A stretch of DNA of 13,514 nt, from contig CAKUCE010000052.1 in assembly GCA_934643535.1 (NCBI GenBank), forward strand, positions 1 to 13,514, read 5' to 3'. Source of the stretch: an uncultured Clostridia bacterium. GTDB lineage: Bacteria; Bacillota; Clostridia; Christensenellales; Aristaeellaceae. The position numbers and the translations under genes are program-made. Shown here one piece after another: positions 1-6,891 of the stretch. The stretch's first letter is position 1; every line of letters begins with the position of its first letter. The notes below the pieces were generated by a model, which saw only the letters and a program-made list of their open reading frames with translations, was not told the DNA's origin and made no database searches.

Positions 1-141
1 CACACCACCGTGGGCGCGCCCGGCTACAACACCTATTTCCTGTGGCTGATGGCCGGCAAGGATCAGGGCTTCTACCGTTCCAACGATCCCGACCACGAGT
101 GGGTCAGCGCCGTGGAAAATCTGGTCAAGAAGCAGGGCTGA
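1..141 (+). CDS. iolB: 5-deoxy-glucuronate isomerase, C-terminal fragment (IolB-like)
   Basis: Only the last 46 codons are in the window; the gene enters from the left and stops at TGA 139-141. The tail carries an APGYN-TYFLWLMAG stretch followed by NDPDHEW. I recognise this as the C-terminal signature of the IolB branch of the KduI/IolB cupin family (APGY, then MAG, then DDPxHxW). IolB isomerises 5-deoxy-glucuronate to 2-deoxy-5-keto-gluconate in cytoplasmic myo-inositol catabolism. The related isomerase KduI ends with a similar WGMxGENQ pattern, but the DPDHEW ending fits IolB better. The rest of the cupin fold and any iol neighbours lie outside the window. A strong hairpin terminator follows 84 nt after the stop, so this is probably the last gene of its operon. 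Confidence 0.7.
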   Translation, partial: HTTVGAPGYNTYFLWLMAGKDQGFYRSNDPDHEWVSAVENLVKKQG

Positions 142-224
142 AGTCCTGCCGCCGGCCTGTATGGCAGAGGCTCAGGACAGGCAGGCCGCAGAACGACTGC
201 GGCGGGTTCCTGCAAATGAGGGTT

Positions 225-261
225 AAAAAGGAGCTTCCCTATGCCGGGAAGCTCCTTTTTT
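225..261. terminator. Bidirectional intrinsic terminator between convergent genes
   Basis: A perfect 15-bp inverted repeat lies at 225-239 and 246-260 with a 6-nt loop. The core is GGAGCTTCCC paired with GGGAAGCTCC. An A-run on the left and a T-run on the right make it work as a U-tailed terminator on both strands. It sits between the stop of the IolB-like gene and the stop of the minus-strand rhamnosidase at 277, so it serves both. Confidence 0.9.
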
Positions 262-276
262 GACGAACTGAAAAGG

Positions 277-2853
277 TCAGTTCTCTGTTTGGAACCATGG
301 ATACGCCAGCTCATATTGTCCGGGAGCCAGCAGGCAGCGGCCCTTTTCATCCACATGGGAGAAAATTTCCGGATGGCGGGCCTGAACATCCCTGCCGGGA
401 GTGCCGGGCAGGGCCAGACGTCCCGTGCAGCCGAAGGGCACGGTAAAGGAAAGACGAAGAAGACCGTCCTTCAGCGCCCATGCAGATTTCCACAGGCCGG
501 AAGCGGTGTGCAGCTCCGCCGCCCCAAAGCCCACCCGCTCATCGGGCGTGGGGCACAGCAGGGCTTCCCGGAAACCGGGAGCCTGTTCCATGGGCTGAAT
601 GCCGCCGATGTGGGCAAACATCCATTCCAGAATGCTGCCGTAGGCATAATGGTTCAGGCTGTTCATGCCCGTGGAGGAAATACTGCCGTCGGGCAGCAGG
701 CTGTTCCAGCGCTCCCAGACGGTGGTAGCGCCCAGCTTGACCTCGTAGAGCCAGCCGGGATAGTCCTCCCGCAGCAGGAGGGTATAGCTCAGATCGTCCC
801 GGCCCATGGCGCTCAGCTCCCGGCACAGGAAGGGCGTGCCGACAAAGCCGGTCTGCAGGGTATCGTCCACCCGGTGCAGCGCGTTCAGAAGCCCCTCCCT
901 GGCGCGGGAGAGGTCTTCCTGCAGACCGAAGCGCAGGGTCAGAAGATAAGCGGTCTGGGTGTCGATGCAGCAGCGGCCGGAAGGGGAGAAATACTCCTGC
1001 CGGATACCGTCCAGAATGCCGTCCGCCAGCGCACGGTAGGCCGAAGCGTCTTTCGTTCTGCCCAGCAGTGCGGCGGCTTTGGCCACGATCAGGGCGCTGT
1101 TTCGGTAATACACATCCGCGATGAAGCCCACGTCCGTACCGCCGCCGCATTCGTCGGCCTTGCGGGAAGGATTGTCCAGCGCCAGCCAGTCGCCATAATG
1201 GAATTTTTTTCGCCAGCCGTGCTCGTTCCCATCCACCCGGCGAATATATTCCACCCACGCTTTCATGTCCTCGTAGCGCTCCCGCAGGATGGAGGCGTCG
1301 CCGAAGTAGAGATACAGGTTCCACGGGATGATGCAGGCCGCGTCGCCCCATACGGAAATGCCCTGCCGCTGATAGCCGAAGGAAGGAACGACTTTGGGGA
1401 CGGCACCGTCCGCCGCCCGCTGTTCCATAGCGATGTCCGCCAGATACTTGCGGTAAAAAGGATATACGTTGCGCAGATAGCACGCCGCAGCGGAAAACAC
1501 CTGCGCGTCGCCCGTCCATCCCAGCCGTTCGTCCCGCTGGGGACAGTCGGTGGGCACATCCAGAAAATTGGAGCGCAGACCCCAGCCAACGTTGGAGATC
1601 AACTGATTGAGCAGAGGGTGACCGGTGCGCAGAAAGCCGGTTTCCTCCGCCTGAGAATACAGCGCCAGCGAGGTGAAGGTTTGAGCCGCCTGCTCATCCG
1701 CCCCTTCGATTTTGACATAACGGTAGCCGTAGAAGGTGAAACGGGGCCGCAGCACCTCGGGGCCGCCCCCCGCCGTAAAGCGGTAGTCGGCCCGGGCGGA
1801 GCGCAGGTTATCCCGGTAAAAGCAGCCGTTTTGCAGCACTTCGCCAAAAGAAAGATGCACCTGTGCGCCCCGTGGCAGCTCCACCGGCCATTCGAAAATC
1901 CCGGCATGATTCTGCCCCATATCCAACACCAGTTCTCCAGCCGGGGTACGGAAAATTTCGCGGGGCGTCATCCGCTCATGAACGGTGACCGGCGGGCTGA
2001 GCCGGGCCGTCAGCACGGCTGCTGGCGGGTCGATCTCCACGCAGCGTTCCTCCGGCAGCGGCGGAAGGGTGCAGTCAACCTCTTCGCCGTCGTAAATGCT
2101 GGTAAAGGAAATTTGGGAACGCCGCACCGTCCACCGACCGTCCGTGCCGAAAACCTCCTCGGAGCCGTCTTCGTAGCTCACGTGAATCTCGGCGATCAGC
2201 TTCAGCCCGGAGGAAGCAAAGGGCTTTTCTTTTTCTAGGCAAAGACCGAAACGGCTGTTATACCAGCCGTTTCCCAGCAGCACTTCCAGCCGTCCACCCT
2301 GCTTCAGCTCCTCGGTGACGTCGAAGGTCTGATACTGAAGCCACAGGTCGTAGGCGTTGTCATAAGGGGTCATGATCTCGTTGCCGATGCGCCGTCCGTT
2401 CAGAAACGCTTCATAAACGCCCAGACCGCAGACATACAGTCGGGCGCGGACCGGTTTCTTCCGGGACAGGGGCAGCTCCCGGCACAGGAAGGGCAGGCGG
2501 GCGTCTGGCTCCGCACAGGCGATCCACCGGCCCTGCCATGGCTCGTCCTGCTTGGCGGTTTCAAACCATTCCACATCGCTTCGGGCCTCTTCGTCCGCGT
2601 CGGTGCGCACCGTCACCTGCCAGTAATAACGGGTGCGCGGTTCTGTCCGAAGCGGCACGGTCGTGCCGAGACTGTCCAGACCGGCAAAACCGCTGTCATA
2701 GAGCGGTTCGCCTTCGGTTTTCCATACCGTGATCCGGGCCGCCGTCTGGCGGCTGCCGCGGGCCTCTTCCGCCTGCCATGAAAAGGTGAGCTGGGGAAGG
2801 GAATAGCCAAGAGGACGAACCATGTGATTCAGTTGGCAATGCGTGATTTTCAT
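277..2853 (-). CDS. Alpha-L-rhamnosidase, glycoside hydrolase family 78
   Basis: This 858-residue enzyme should release terminal alpha-L-rhamnose from plant glycosides or rhamnose-containing polysaccharides. The N-terminus MKITHCQLNH has no signal peptide, so it is probably cytoplasmic and acts on imported oligosaccharides. The approximate layout is an N-terminal beta region (1-130), a rhamnosidase N-domain (about 130-300), a concanavalin-like domain (about 305-410), an (alpha/alpha)6 catalytic barrel (about 415-755) and a C-terminal beta domain. The family hallmark DCPQRDERLGWTGDAQ starts at D436; E442 and D449 are the expected acidic catalytic-site residues, and TTVWERW carries the second glutamate, E714. 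The start was moved to ATG 2853-2851 because AAAGGGGA lies 7 nt upstream; the longer in-frame reading to 2880 would overlap the previous gene. It follows the Na/Pi transporter gene by 20 nt and is probably co-transcribed with it. The exact substrate is not deducible. Confidence 0.93.
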   Translation of the reverse strand: MKITHCQLNHMVRPLGYSLPQLTFSWQAEEARGSRQTAARITVWKTEGEPLYDSGFAGLDSLGTTVPLRTEPRTRYYWQVTVRTDADEEARSDVEWFETAKQDEPWQGRWIACAEPDARLPFLCRELPLSRKKPVRARLYVCGLGVYEAFLNGRRIGNEIMTPYDNAYDLWLQYQTFDVTEELKQGGRLEVLLGNGWYNSRFGLCLEKEKPFASSGLKLIAEIHVSYEDGSEEVFGTDGRWTVRRSQISFTSIYDGEEVDCTLPPLPEERCVEIDPPAAVLTARLSPPVTVHERMTPREIFRTPAGELVLDMGQNHAGIFEWPVELPRGAQVHLSFGEVLQNGCFYRDNLRSARADYRFTAGGGPEVLRPRFTFYGYRYVKIEGADEQAAQTFTSLALYSQAEETGFLRTGHPLLNQLISNVGWGLRSNFLDVPTDCPQRDERLGWTGDAQVFSAAACYLRNVYPFYRKYLADIAMEQRAADGAVPKVVPSFGYQRQGISVWGDAACIIPWNLYLYFGDASILRERYEDMKAWVEYIRRVDGNEHGWRKKFHYGDWLALDNPSRKADECGGGTDVGFIADVYYRNSALIVAKAAALLGRTKDASAYRALADGILDGIRQEYFSPSGRCCIDTQTAYLLTLRFGLQEDLSRAREGLLNALHRVDDTLQTGFVGTPFLCRELSAMGRDDLSYTLLLREDYPGWLYEVKLGATTVWERWNSLLPDGSISSTGMNSLNHYAYGSILEWMFAHIGGIQPMEQAPGFREALLCPTPDERVGFGAAELHTASGLWKSAWALKDGLLRLSFTVPFGCTGRLALPGTPGRDVQARHPEIFSHVDEKGRCLLAPGQYELAYPWFQTEN

Positions 2854-2873
2854 CGAAAGATCCCCTTTGGTTT

Positions 2874-4511
2874 TTACCACAGCAGCCGGTCAGGGTCGCC
2901 CTTATGATCGACGGATTCCGCCAGATTGTTGGCGTGGTCGGCGATGCGTTCCAGATTGTTGAGCATATCCAGATAGAGCATGCCGTTCTTGGGCGTGCAT
3001 TTTTTGTTTTTCACCCGGTCCACGTGATGGGCGGCCAGCGTTTCGCACAGCTCATCCACGTGGCTTTCCCGGTCGAACACTTCGTTCAGGTCGTCCGGGT
3101 CGTCCAGCTGCTTGTCCACAATGCGGATGCTCTTTTCCAGCATTTCGGTCACGATGCCGGACAGATTTTCGATCTCGTGCTCGGCCTTAGTGGAAAAGCG
3201 GCTTTTTTCCTTCCGGCGGGCTGCGCCGATCTCCATGATGTTGGTGGCGTGGTCGCCGATACGCTCCAGATCATTGACCACGTGGAACAGGGAACCGGCC
3301 AGATGCACGTCGCCGGTGCTGAGCTGCAGGCCCTTGACCTCGATCAGCTCCCGGGTGATCTCCTCGTTCAGAAAGTCGATCACTTCCTCCCGGTTGTCAA
3401 ACTCCGCCGGTTCCATGGCCTTGGGGGAGAAGAAATAGTCCATGGCAAAGCGATAGTTGGCCATGACGATGTCCGCCATGCGCATGACTTCCTTAAAGAG
3501 CTGCTCCACCGCCACAGGCGGGGTGGACAAAAGGCGGCTGTCGAAATACATGAGCCGCATGGGCTCCTGAGGCTTGTCCTCGCCGCGTACCAGAAGGTAC
3601 GCCAGCTTTTCCAGAACGCCGCTCAGGGGCAGGAGCAGCAGGGTGGTGATCAGGTTGAAGCCCACGTGGGCCACGGCGATCTGCAGGCGGATGTTGTTCC
3701 CGGCAAACCGGGCGATCCAGTCCGCCAGCGGCAGGAACGACGCAAGGACCAGGAAAATGACGGTGCCGATCACGTTGAACATCAGGTGAACCATGGCGGC
3801 CCGCTTGGCGGTGCGGTTGGTGCCCACGGCGGCCAGCAGACAGGTGACGCAGGTGCCGATGTTCTGACCGAACAGGATAAACAGCGAGGTATTCAGGCTG
3901 ACGGCCCCCGCCGAGGCCAGCGACTGAAGAATACCGATGCTGGCCGCGCTGCTCTGCAGAAGGGCCGTTACCAGTGTGCCCACCAGCACGCCCACCACCG
4001 GGTTGGCAGCATAGACCATCATATCCTGGAAGCCCTTCCAGTCGCGCAGCGGCTCCATGGCGGAGGACATCATATCCATGCCCAGAAACAGCATGCCGAG
4101 GCCCATGGCGATCTGCCCGCCCAGCTTGACGGAAGGCCGGTTGCCCGCCAGCTGCAGCACCGCGCCGATGGCGGTGAAGATGACGGCGAAGTTGACCTCC
4201 ACCGACAGCATCAGCGAGGTAATGGTGGTGCCGATGTTCGCGCCCATGATGACGCCGATAGCCTGACTCAATTGCAAAAGACCCGCGTTCACAAAGCCGA
4301 CCACCATGACGGTGGTTGCGCTGCTGGACTGGATGACGGCGGTGATGAAAGCGCCGATCAGCACAGCGGTCAGCTTGTTGCGGGTCAATATTTCAAGCAG
4401 GTGCTTCATGCGGCTTCCCGCCGCGGTCTCCAGGCCCTCGCCCATGGTTTTGATGCCGAAGAGAAACAGGCCCAATCCTCCCATGAGGGACAATACCATC
4501 GTTGCGTTCAT
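2874..4511 (-). CDS. Na/Pi-cotransporter family protein with PhoU-like C-terminal domain
   Basis: This 545-residue inner-membrane protein belongs to the PNaS/NptA-type family, which couples sodium to phosphate movement. Residues 1-310 are strongly hydrophobic and hold the two inverted family repeats. The first has QSSSATT (61-67) and GANIGTT (90-96); the second has QSSAASI (186-192) and GQNIGT (215-220). The soluble tail (about 335-540) carries two PhoU-like helical motifs, NDLERIGDHATNI (413-425) and LNNLERIADHANNLAE (517-532), typical of bacterial family members. ATG 4511-4509 was chosen because GGAGG is 7 nt upstream; a TTG two codons earlier lies almost on top of that site. Whether it imports or exports phosphate cannot be told from sequence. 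It is first in a two-gene unit with the rhamnosidase, and no phosphate regulator or pst gene is visible nearby. Confidence 0.92.
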   Translation of the reverse strand: MNATMVLSLMGGLGLFLFGIKTMGEGLETAAGSRMKHLLEILTRNKLTAVLIGAFITAVIQSSSATTVMVVGFVNAGLLQLSQAIGVIMGANIGTTITSLMLSVEVNFAVIFTAIGAVLQLAGNRPSVKLGGQIAMGLGMLFLGMDMMSSAMEPLRDWKGFQDMMVYAANPVVGVLVGTLVTALLQSSAASIGILQSLASAGAVSLNTSLFILFGQNIGTCVTCLLAAVGTNRTAKRAAMVHLMFNVIGTVIFLVLASFLPLADWIARFAGNNIRLQIAVAHVGFNLITTLLLLPLSGVLEKLAYLLVRGEDKPQEPMRLMYFDSRLLSTPPVAVEQLFKEVMRMADIVMANYRFAMDYFFSPKAMEPAEFDNREEVIDFLNEEITRELIEVKGLQLSTGDVHLAGSLFHVVNDLERIGDHATNIMEIGAARRKEKSRFSTKAEHEIENLSGIVTEMLEKSIRIVDKQLDDPDDLNEVFDRESHVDELCETLAAHHVDRVKNKKCTPKNGMLYLDMLNNLERIADHANNLAESVDHKGDPDRLLW

Positions 4512-4592
4512 GCGCAATCCTCCTGTGCATGCGCCGCGCTCCGTCCTTGAACGCGGCCTTCGTTTCTATTGCTCCATTCAACAACGCTTAGC

Positions 4593-4622
4593 AGTTTATC
4601 ATATGCTTTCCGCACTTGTAAA
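4593..4622 (-). promoter_or_regulatory. Candidate promoter for the Na/Pi-rhamnosidase unit
   Basis: Read on the minus strand, TTTACA (4622-4617, one mismatch to TTGACA) is followed after 18 nt by TAAACT (4598-4593, four of six consensus bases). It lies about 80 nt upstream of the transporter start. The -35 box overlaps a small dyad, CACTT-gta-AAGTG (4613-4625), which could be a regulator site. The assignment rests on motif matching only. Confidence 0.4.
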
Positions 4623-4718
4623 GTGTCTGGTTTCCTACAATCCGGCGGCAGAAACTGTCGAATTTTGCCGGGCTTTGCAGGAAGACTGCCGTTTGCGGGG
4701 TTTCTACAAAAAAGTACC

Positions 4719-4747
4719 TTGTTTTTTGACGAATAGAATATTATAAT
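4719..4747 (+). promoter_or_regulatory. Sigma-A promoter for the structured RNA and zinc-ribbon gene
   Basis: TTGTTT (4719-4724), a 17-nt spacer and a perfect TATAAT (4742-4747) are present, with A/T-rich DNA upstream. The predicted start is near 4752-4755, exactly where the 5' strand of the closing helix of the downstream RNA begins. A TTGACG at 4726 is too close to the -10 box to be the -35 element. Confidence 0.7.
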
Positions 4748-4751
4748 AGGG

Positions 4752-4969
4752 ATGTTGCATCCGGGTCTGTGGTTGCAAGCCGATGCCAGACGCGGGCAAA
4801 GCGGTCCACGTAAGCCGGGCAAAGTCCCGATGAGCATGGCGCGTTCTAGAAGTAAGTCCGGCCGCCGCTTTCAGGCGGCGAGAGAGGGCGCGTAGGGCGC
4901 CGAAGCGATGAGCAAACCCTCCGGCCGGCGAGTGTGGGGTCAAAGACCAGGTCAGCCGGATGCATCAAC
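4752..4969 (+). ncRNA. Structured leader or stand-alone RNA, possibly raiA-type
   Basis: About 215 nt between a strong promoter and a ribosome binding site fold back on themselves. TGCATCCGG (4756-4764) pairs perfectly with CCGGATGCA (4956-4964), closing the whole element. Inside are several local hairpins: GTCTG/CAGAC (4765-4769, 4787-4791), CGGG/CCCG (4816-4819, 4826-4829), GCCGCC/GGCGGC (4861-4866, 4874-4879), GGCGC/GCGCC near 4888-4902, and GGTC-aaa-GACC (4938-4948). Two 9-nt copies of CGATGAGCA occur at 4828 and 4906, and GGCAAAG also appears twice. No convincing reading frame spans it. Length, closing helix and Clostridia-type setting resemble the raiA RNA class, but I cannot confirm that. 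No terminator separates it from the zinc-ribbon gene 27 nt on, so it may be a 5' leader rather than a free RNA. Confidence 0.65.
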
Positions 4970-4995
4970 TTGAACGGAATTGGAGGATCCCCATC

Positions 4996-5274
4996 ATGTA
5001 CCAGGACAAAACGCTTGTGTGCCGTGACTGCGGCGCTGAGTTCGTGTTCACCGCCGGTGAGCAGGAATTCTATGCGGAGAAGGGCTTCCAGAACGAGCCT
5101 ACCCGCTGCAAGGACTGCCGCGCCGCCCGTAAGGCCAGCCGTGCCAACGCGCCCCGCGAATCCTATGAAACCGTGTGCGCCGCCTGCGGCAAGCCCACCA
5201 CCGTTCCCTTCGTGCCCAAGAGCGACCGGCCCATCTACTGCAGCGAGTGCTTCGCCGCCCATCGTAACGGCTGA
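4996..5274 (+). CDS. Small double zinc-ribbon protein (CxxC-x17-CxxC family)
   Basis: This 92-residue cytoplasmic protein has four CxxC knuckles: C9/C12, C38/C41, C61/C64 and C82/C85. The first pair of knuckles matches the short 'probable zinc-ribbon' domain (KTLVCRDCGAEFVFTAGEQE). The second pair is separated by exactly 17 residues, which defines the CxxC-x17-CxxC domain. Both halves should each bind one zinc ion. The molecular role of these families is not established; nucleic-acid or ribosome binding is a common guess, not evidence. ATG 4996 was chosen because GGAGG ends 9 nt upstream; an upstream in-frame ATG at 4960 lies inside the closing helix of the RNA leader and lacks a site. The gene appears to be the only protein product of its transcript, bounded by the terminator at 5345. 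Confidence 0.88.
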   Translation: MYQDKTLVCRDCGAEFVFTAGEQEFYAEKGFQNEPTRCKDCRAARKASRANAPRESYETVCAACGKPTTVPFVPKSDRPIYCSECFAAHRNG

Positions 5275-5344
5275 AAAACAGAACGGCGCTTTTGCGGAAG
5301 GGCCCGTTCCCATCGCTTTCAAAACAAGGAAAACGGAAACGCTC

Positions 5345-5371
5345 AGCCCCGGACTTCGGTTCGGGGCTTTT
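5345..5371 (+). terminator. Intrinsic terminator with UUCG tetraloop
   Basis: The arms AGCCCCGGAC (5345-5354) and GTTCGGGGCT (5359-5368) form a 10-bp stem with one G-U pair. It is capped by a C(UUCG)G tetraloop and followed by a short TTTT run at 5368-5371. It ends the zinc-ribbon transcript 71 nt after its stop codon and insulates the next operon. Confidence 0.88.
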
Positions 5372-5402
5372 GATTGTCCATTTGTAAAAAATGAATTGCA
5401 TA

Positions 5403-5431
5403 TTGACAAGGGGCCGGAGAAGATATAAACT
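5403..5431 (+). promoter_or_regulatory. Promoter of the arsR-pot-nagA operon
   Basis: A perfect TTGACA lies at 5403-5408. The -10 box is either TAAACT (5426-5431, 17-nt spacer) or TATAAA (5424-5429, 15-nt spacer). The large operator begins 2 nt after the -10 region, covering the expected transcription start. Confidence 0.75.
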
Positions 5432-5433
5432 AT

Positions 5434-5463
5434 CGTCTATATAGAGGTTTCTCTATATAGACG
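5434..5463. promoter_or_regulatory. Perfect palindromic operator for the ArsR-type regulator
   Basis: CGTCTATATAGAG (5434-5446) and CTCTATATAGACG (5451-5463) are perfect 13-nt inverted arms around GTTT. Each arm also contains TCTATATAGA, itself a 10-bp palindrome, so the site could be read as two adjacent dimer sites. It lies over the predicted transcription start, between the -10 box and the arsR ribosome binding site. That position would let a bound repressor block the whole operon. Binding by the adjacent ArsR protein is inferred from location and from how the family usually works. Confidence 0.82.
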
Positions 5464-5480
5464 GCAAAGGAGTCGAAACC

Positions 5481-5816
5481 ATGAACTGCTTTCAGGCATC
5501 CATCCCCATTCTGAAGGCCCTGTGCGACGAAACCCGCCTGCAGATCCTGAGCATGCTTTCGGAACGGGAAATGAACGGCTGCGAGATCCACCGGGCCTTT
5601 GACTGCACCCAGCCCACCATCAGCTACCATATGAAAGCGCTGGTGGACGTGGGGCTGGTACACGCCCGCCGGGAGGGCTGCGCCACGGTATACACTATCA
5701 ATCAGGAGATCTGGCCCGGGGTAGAGGCGCTGCTGCATGCCATCTGCCGGGCTGTGAAGGGAGAGTGCGCCCGTGAGCGAGTCAACGCCGCTGCTTCGGC
5801 TGGAAAATCTGAGTAA
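5481..5816 (+). CDS. ArsR-family winged-helix transcriptional regulator
   Basis: This 111-residue protein has one winged-helix domain (about 8-90). It starts with the family-typical DETRLQILSMLSE (16-28), has a recognition helix around CTQPTISYHMKAL (42-54), and a wing ending near YTINQE. AAAGGAG lies 8 nt upstream of ATG 5481. It most likely represses its own operon through the palindrome at 5434-5463. Seven cysteines are present (3, 15, 34, 42, 67, 89, 96). C34 falls about where the ELCVCDL arsenic-sensing motif sits in E. coli ArsR, but the other motif cysteines are absent, so canonical As(III) sensing is unlikely. Its inducer may be another metal, a redox signal or a small molecule. Its last 44 nt overlap potA in another frame, which suggests translational coupling. 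Confidence 0.88.
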   Translation: MNCFQASIPILKALCDETRLQILSMLSEREMNGCEIHRAFDCTQPTISYHMKALVDVGLVHARREGCATVYTINQEIWPGVEALLHAICRAVKGECARERVNAAASAGKSE

Positions 5817-6891
5817 GGATTACGGCCAGGGAATGATCCTGCATCACCTGAATCTGGATATTGAGCAGGGAGAATTTCTGACCCTGCTGGGCCCTTCCGG
5901 CTGCGGAAAGACCACCACCCTGCGGATGATCGCCGGGCTGGAAAGCGTGACCGAGGGCCGGGTTCTGCTGGATGGCAGGGACATTACCGGTCTGCCGCCG
6001 GAAAAGCGCCCGCTGAATACGGTGTTCCAGAGCTACGCCCTTTTTCCCCATATGAATGTGTTTCAGAATATCGCCTACGGGTTAAAAGTAAAGGGGATGA
6101 AAAAGGCGGAGCAGAAGAAGCGGGTGGAGGAAGCCCTGCGGCTGGTGCGCCTGACCGGCTATGAAAAACGGATGCCCTCCCAGCTCAGCGGCGGCCAGCG
6201 CCAGCGGATCGCCATCGCCCGGGCGGCGGTGCTGCGGCCCAAGGTGCTGCTGCTGGATGAGCCCCTGGGCGCGCTGGATCTGAAGCTGCGTCAGCAGATG
6301 CAGACGGAGCTGAAGCGGATGCAGCAGGAAATGGGCATCACCTTCGTTTACATCACCCACGATCAGGAGGAAGCCCTGAATATGTCCACCCGGATCGTGA
6401 TCCTTCGGGAGGGAAGGGTGGAACAGATCGGCACACCGGAGGAGGTCTACGAGCATCCGCAGACGCTGTTCGCCGCCGGGTTCATCGGCCAGAGCAACCT
6501 GCTTCGGGGCGAAGTGACCGCCGTCCAGCCGGAAAACCGGCTGACCCTGCAGGTGGAGGACGTAGAGCTGCCCGCCCTCGCCGACCGGCCCTTTGCCGTG
6601 GGCGACCGGGCGGTGCTGTGCCTGCGGCCCCAGCGGGTGCGCTACGGCTTCCAGCCTCAGCATCAGATGGAGCTGCAGGGCGTGATCCGGCAGAAGTACT
6701 ATTCCGGCGGGATGCAGCATACGCTGATCGCCCTCAGCGACCGGCTGACGGTCAACGCCGTGACGCAGGCTTCCGAAATGGATCAGTTCCAGATCGGCGA
6801 CCGGGTGTACGTGGGCTGGAGCCAAGCCCACGCGCCGGTGGTGCCCGATGAAAAGCTCGATCTGGAAGCCGCCGAGGGGGGACAGGGATGA
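5773..6891 (+). CDS. potA: ABC transporter ATP-binding subunit, PotA type
   Basis: This 372-residue cytoplasmic ATPase should energise the importer formed with the next three genes. Visible motifs are Walker A GPSGCGKT (40-47), Q-loop Q86, signature LSGGQ (138-142), Walker B VLLLDE (158-163) and switch histidine H196. A C-terminal TOBE-type regulatory region runs from about 243 to 355. FQSYALFPHMNVFQNIAYGL and the TOBE tail are typical of the spermidine/putrescine and related 2-aminophosphonate or Fe(III) families. The start is GTG 5773, with GGGAG about 9 nt upstream, inside the end of arsR. The stop overlaps the potB start as ATGA. Related subgroups are hard to separate from this subunit alone; the potBCD neighbours support the polyamine class. 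Confidence 0.92.
   Translation: MSESTPLLRLENLSKDYGQGMILHHLNLDIEQGEFLTLLGPSGCGKTTTLRMIAGLESVTEGRVLLDGRDITGLPPEKRPLNTVFQSYALFPHMNVFQNIAYGLKVKGMKKAEQKKRVEEALRLVRLTGYEKRMPSQLSGGQRQRIAIARAAVLRPKVLLLDEPLGALDLKLRQQMQTELKRMQQEMGITFVYITHDQEEALNMSTRIVILREGRVEQIGTPEEVYEHPQTLFAAGFIGQSNLLRGEVTAVQPENRLTLQVEDVELPALADRPFAVGDRAVLCLRPQRVRYGFQPQHQMELQGVIRQKYYSGGMQHTLIALSDRLTVNAVTQASEMDQFQIGDRVYVGWSQAHAPVVPDEKLDLEAAEGGQG

Noticed and set aside
241..2238. 665-codon open frame on the plus strand antisense to the rhamnosidase
   Set aside because: It mirrors a clear GH78 gene. Its translation is low-complexity and rich in G, A, R, Q and H, with no domain, which is typical of an antisense shadow in GC-rich DNA.
2904..4550. 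548-codon open frame on the plus strand antisense to the Na/Pi transporter
   Set aside because: The translation is rich in H, Q, D and G as expected for the complement of membrane-protein codons, and there is no ribosome site or family signature.
4752..4969. 6S RNA, SRP RNA or T-box identity for the RNA before the zinc-ribbon gene
   Set aside because: It has several separate hairpins rather than one long interrupted rod. I see no T-box GGTGG core, no SRP GNAR-type apical domain and no terminator at its 3' end.
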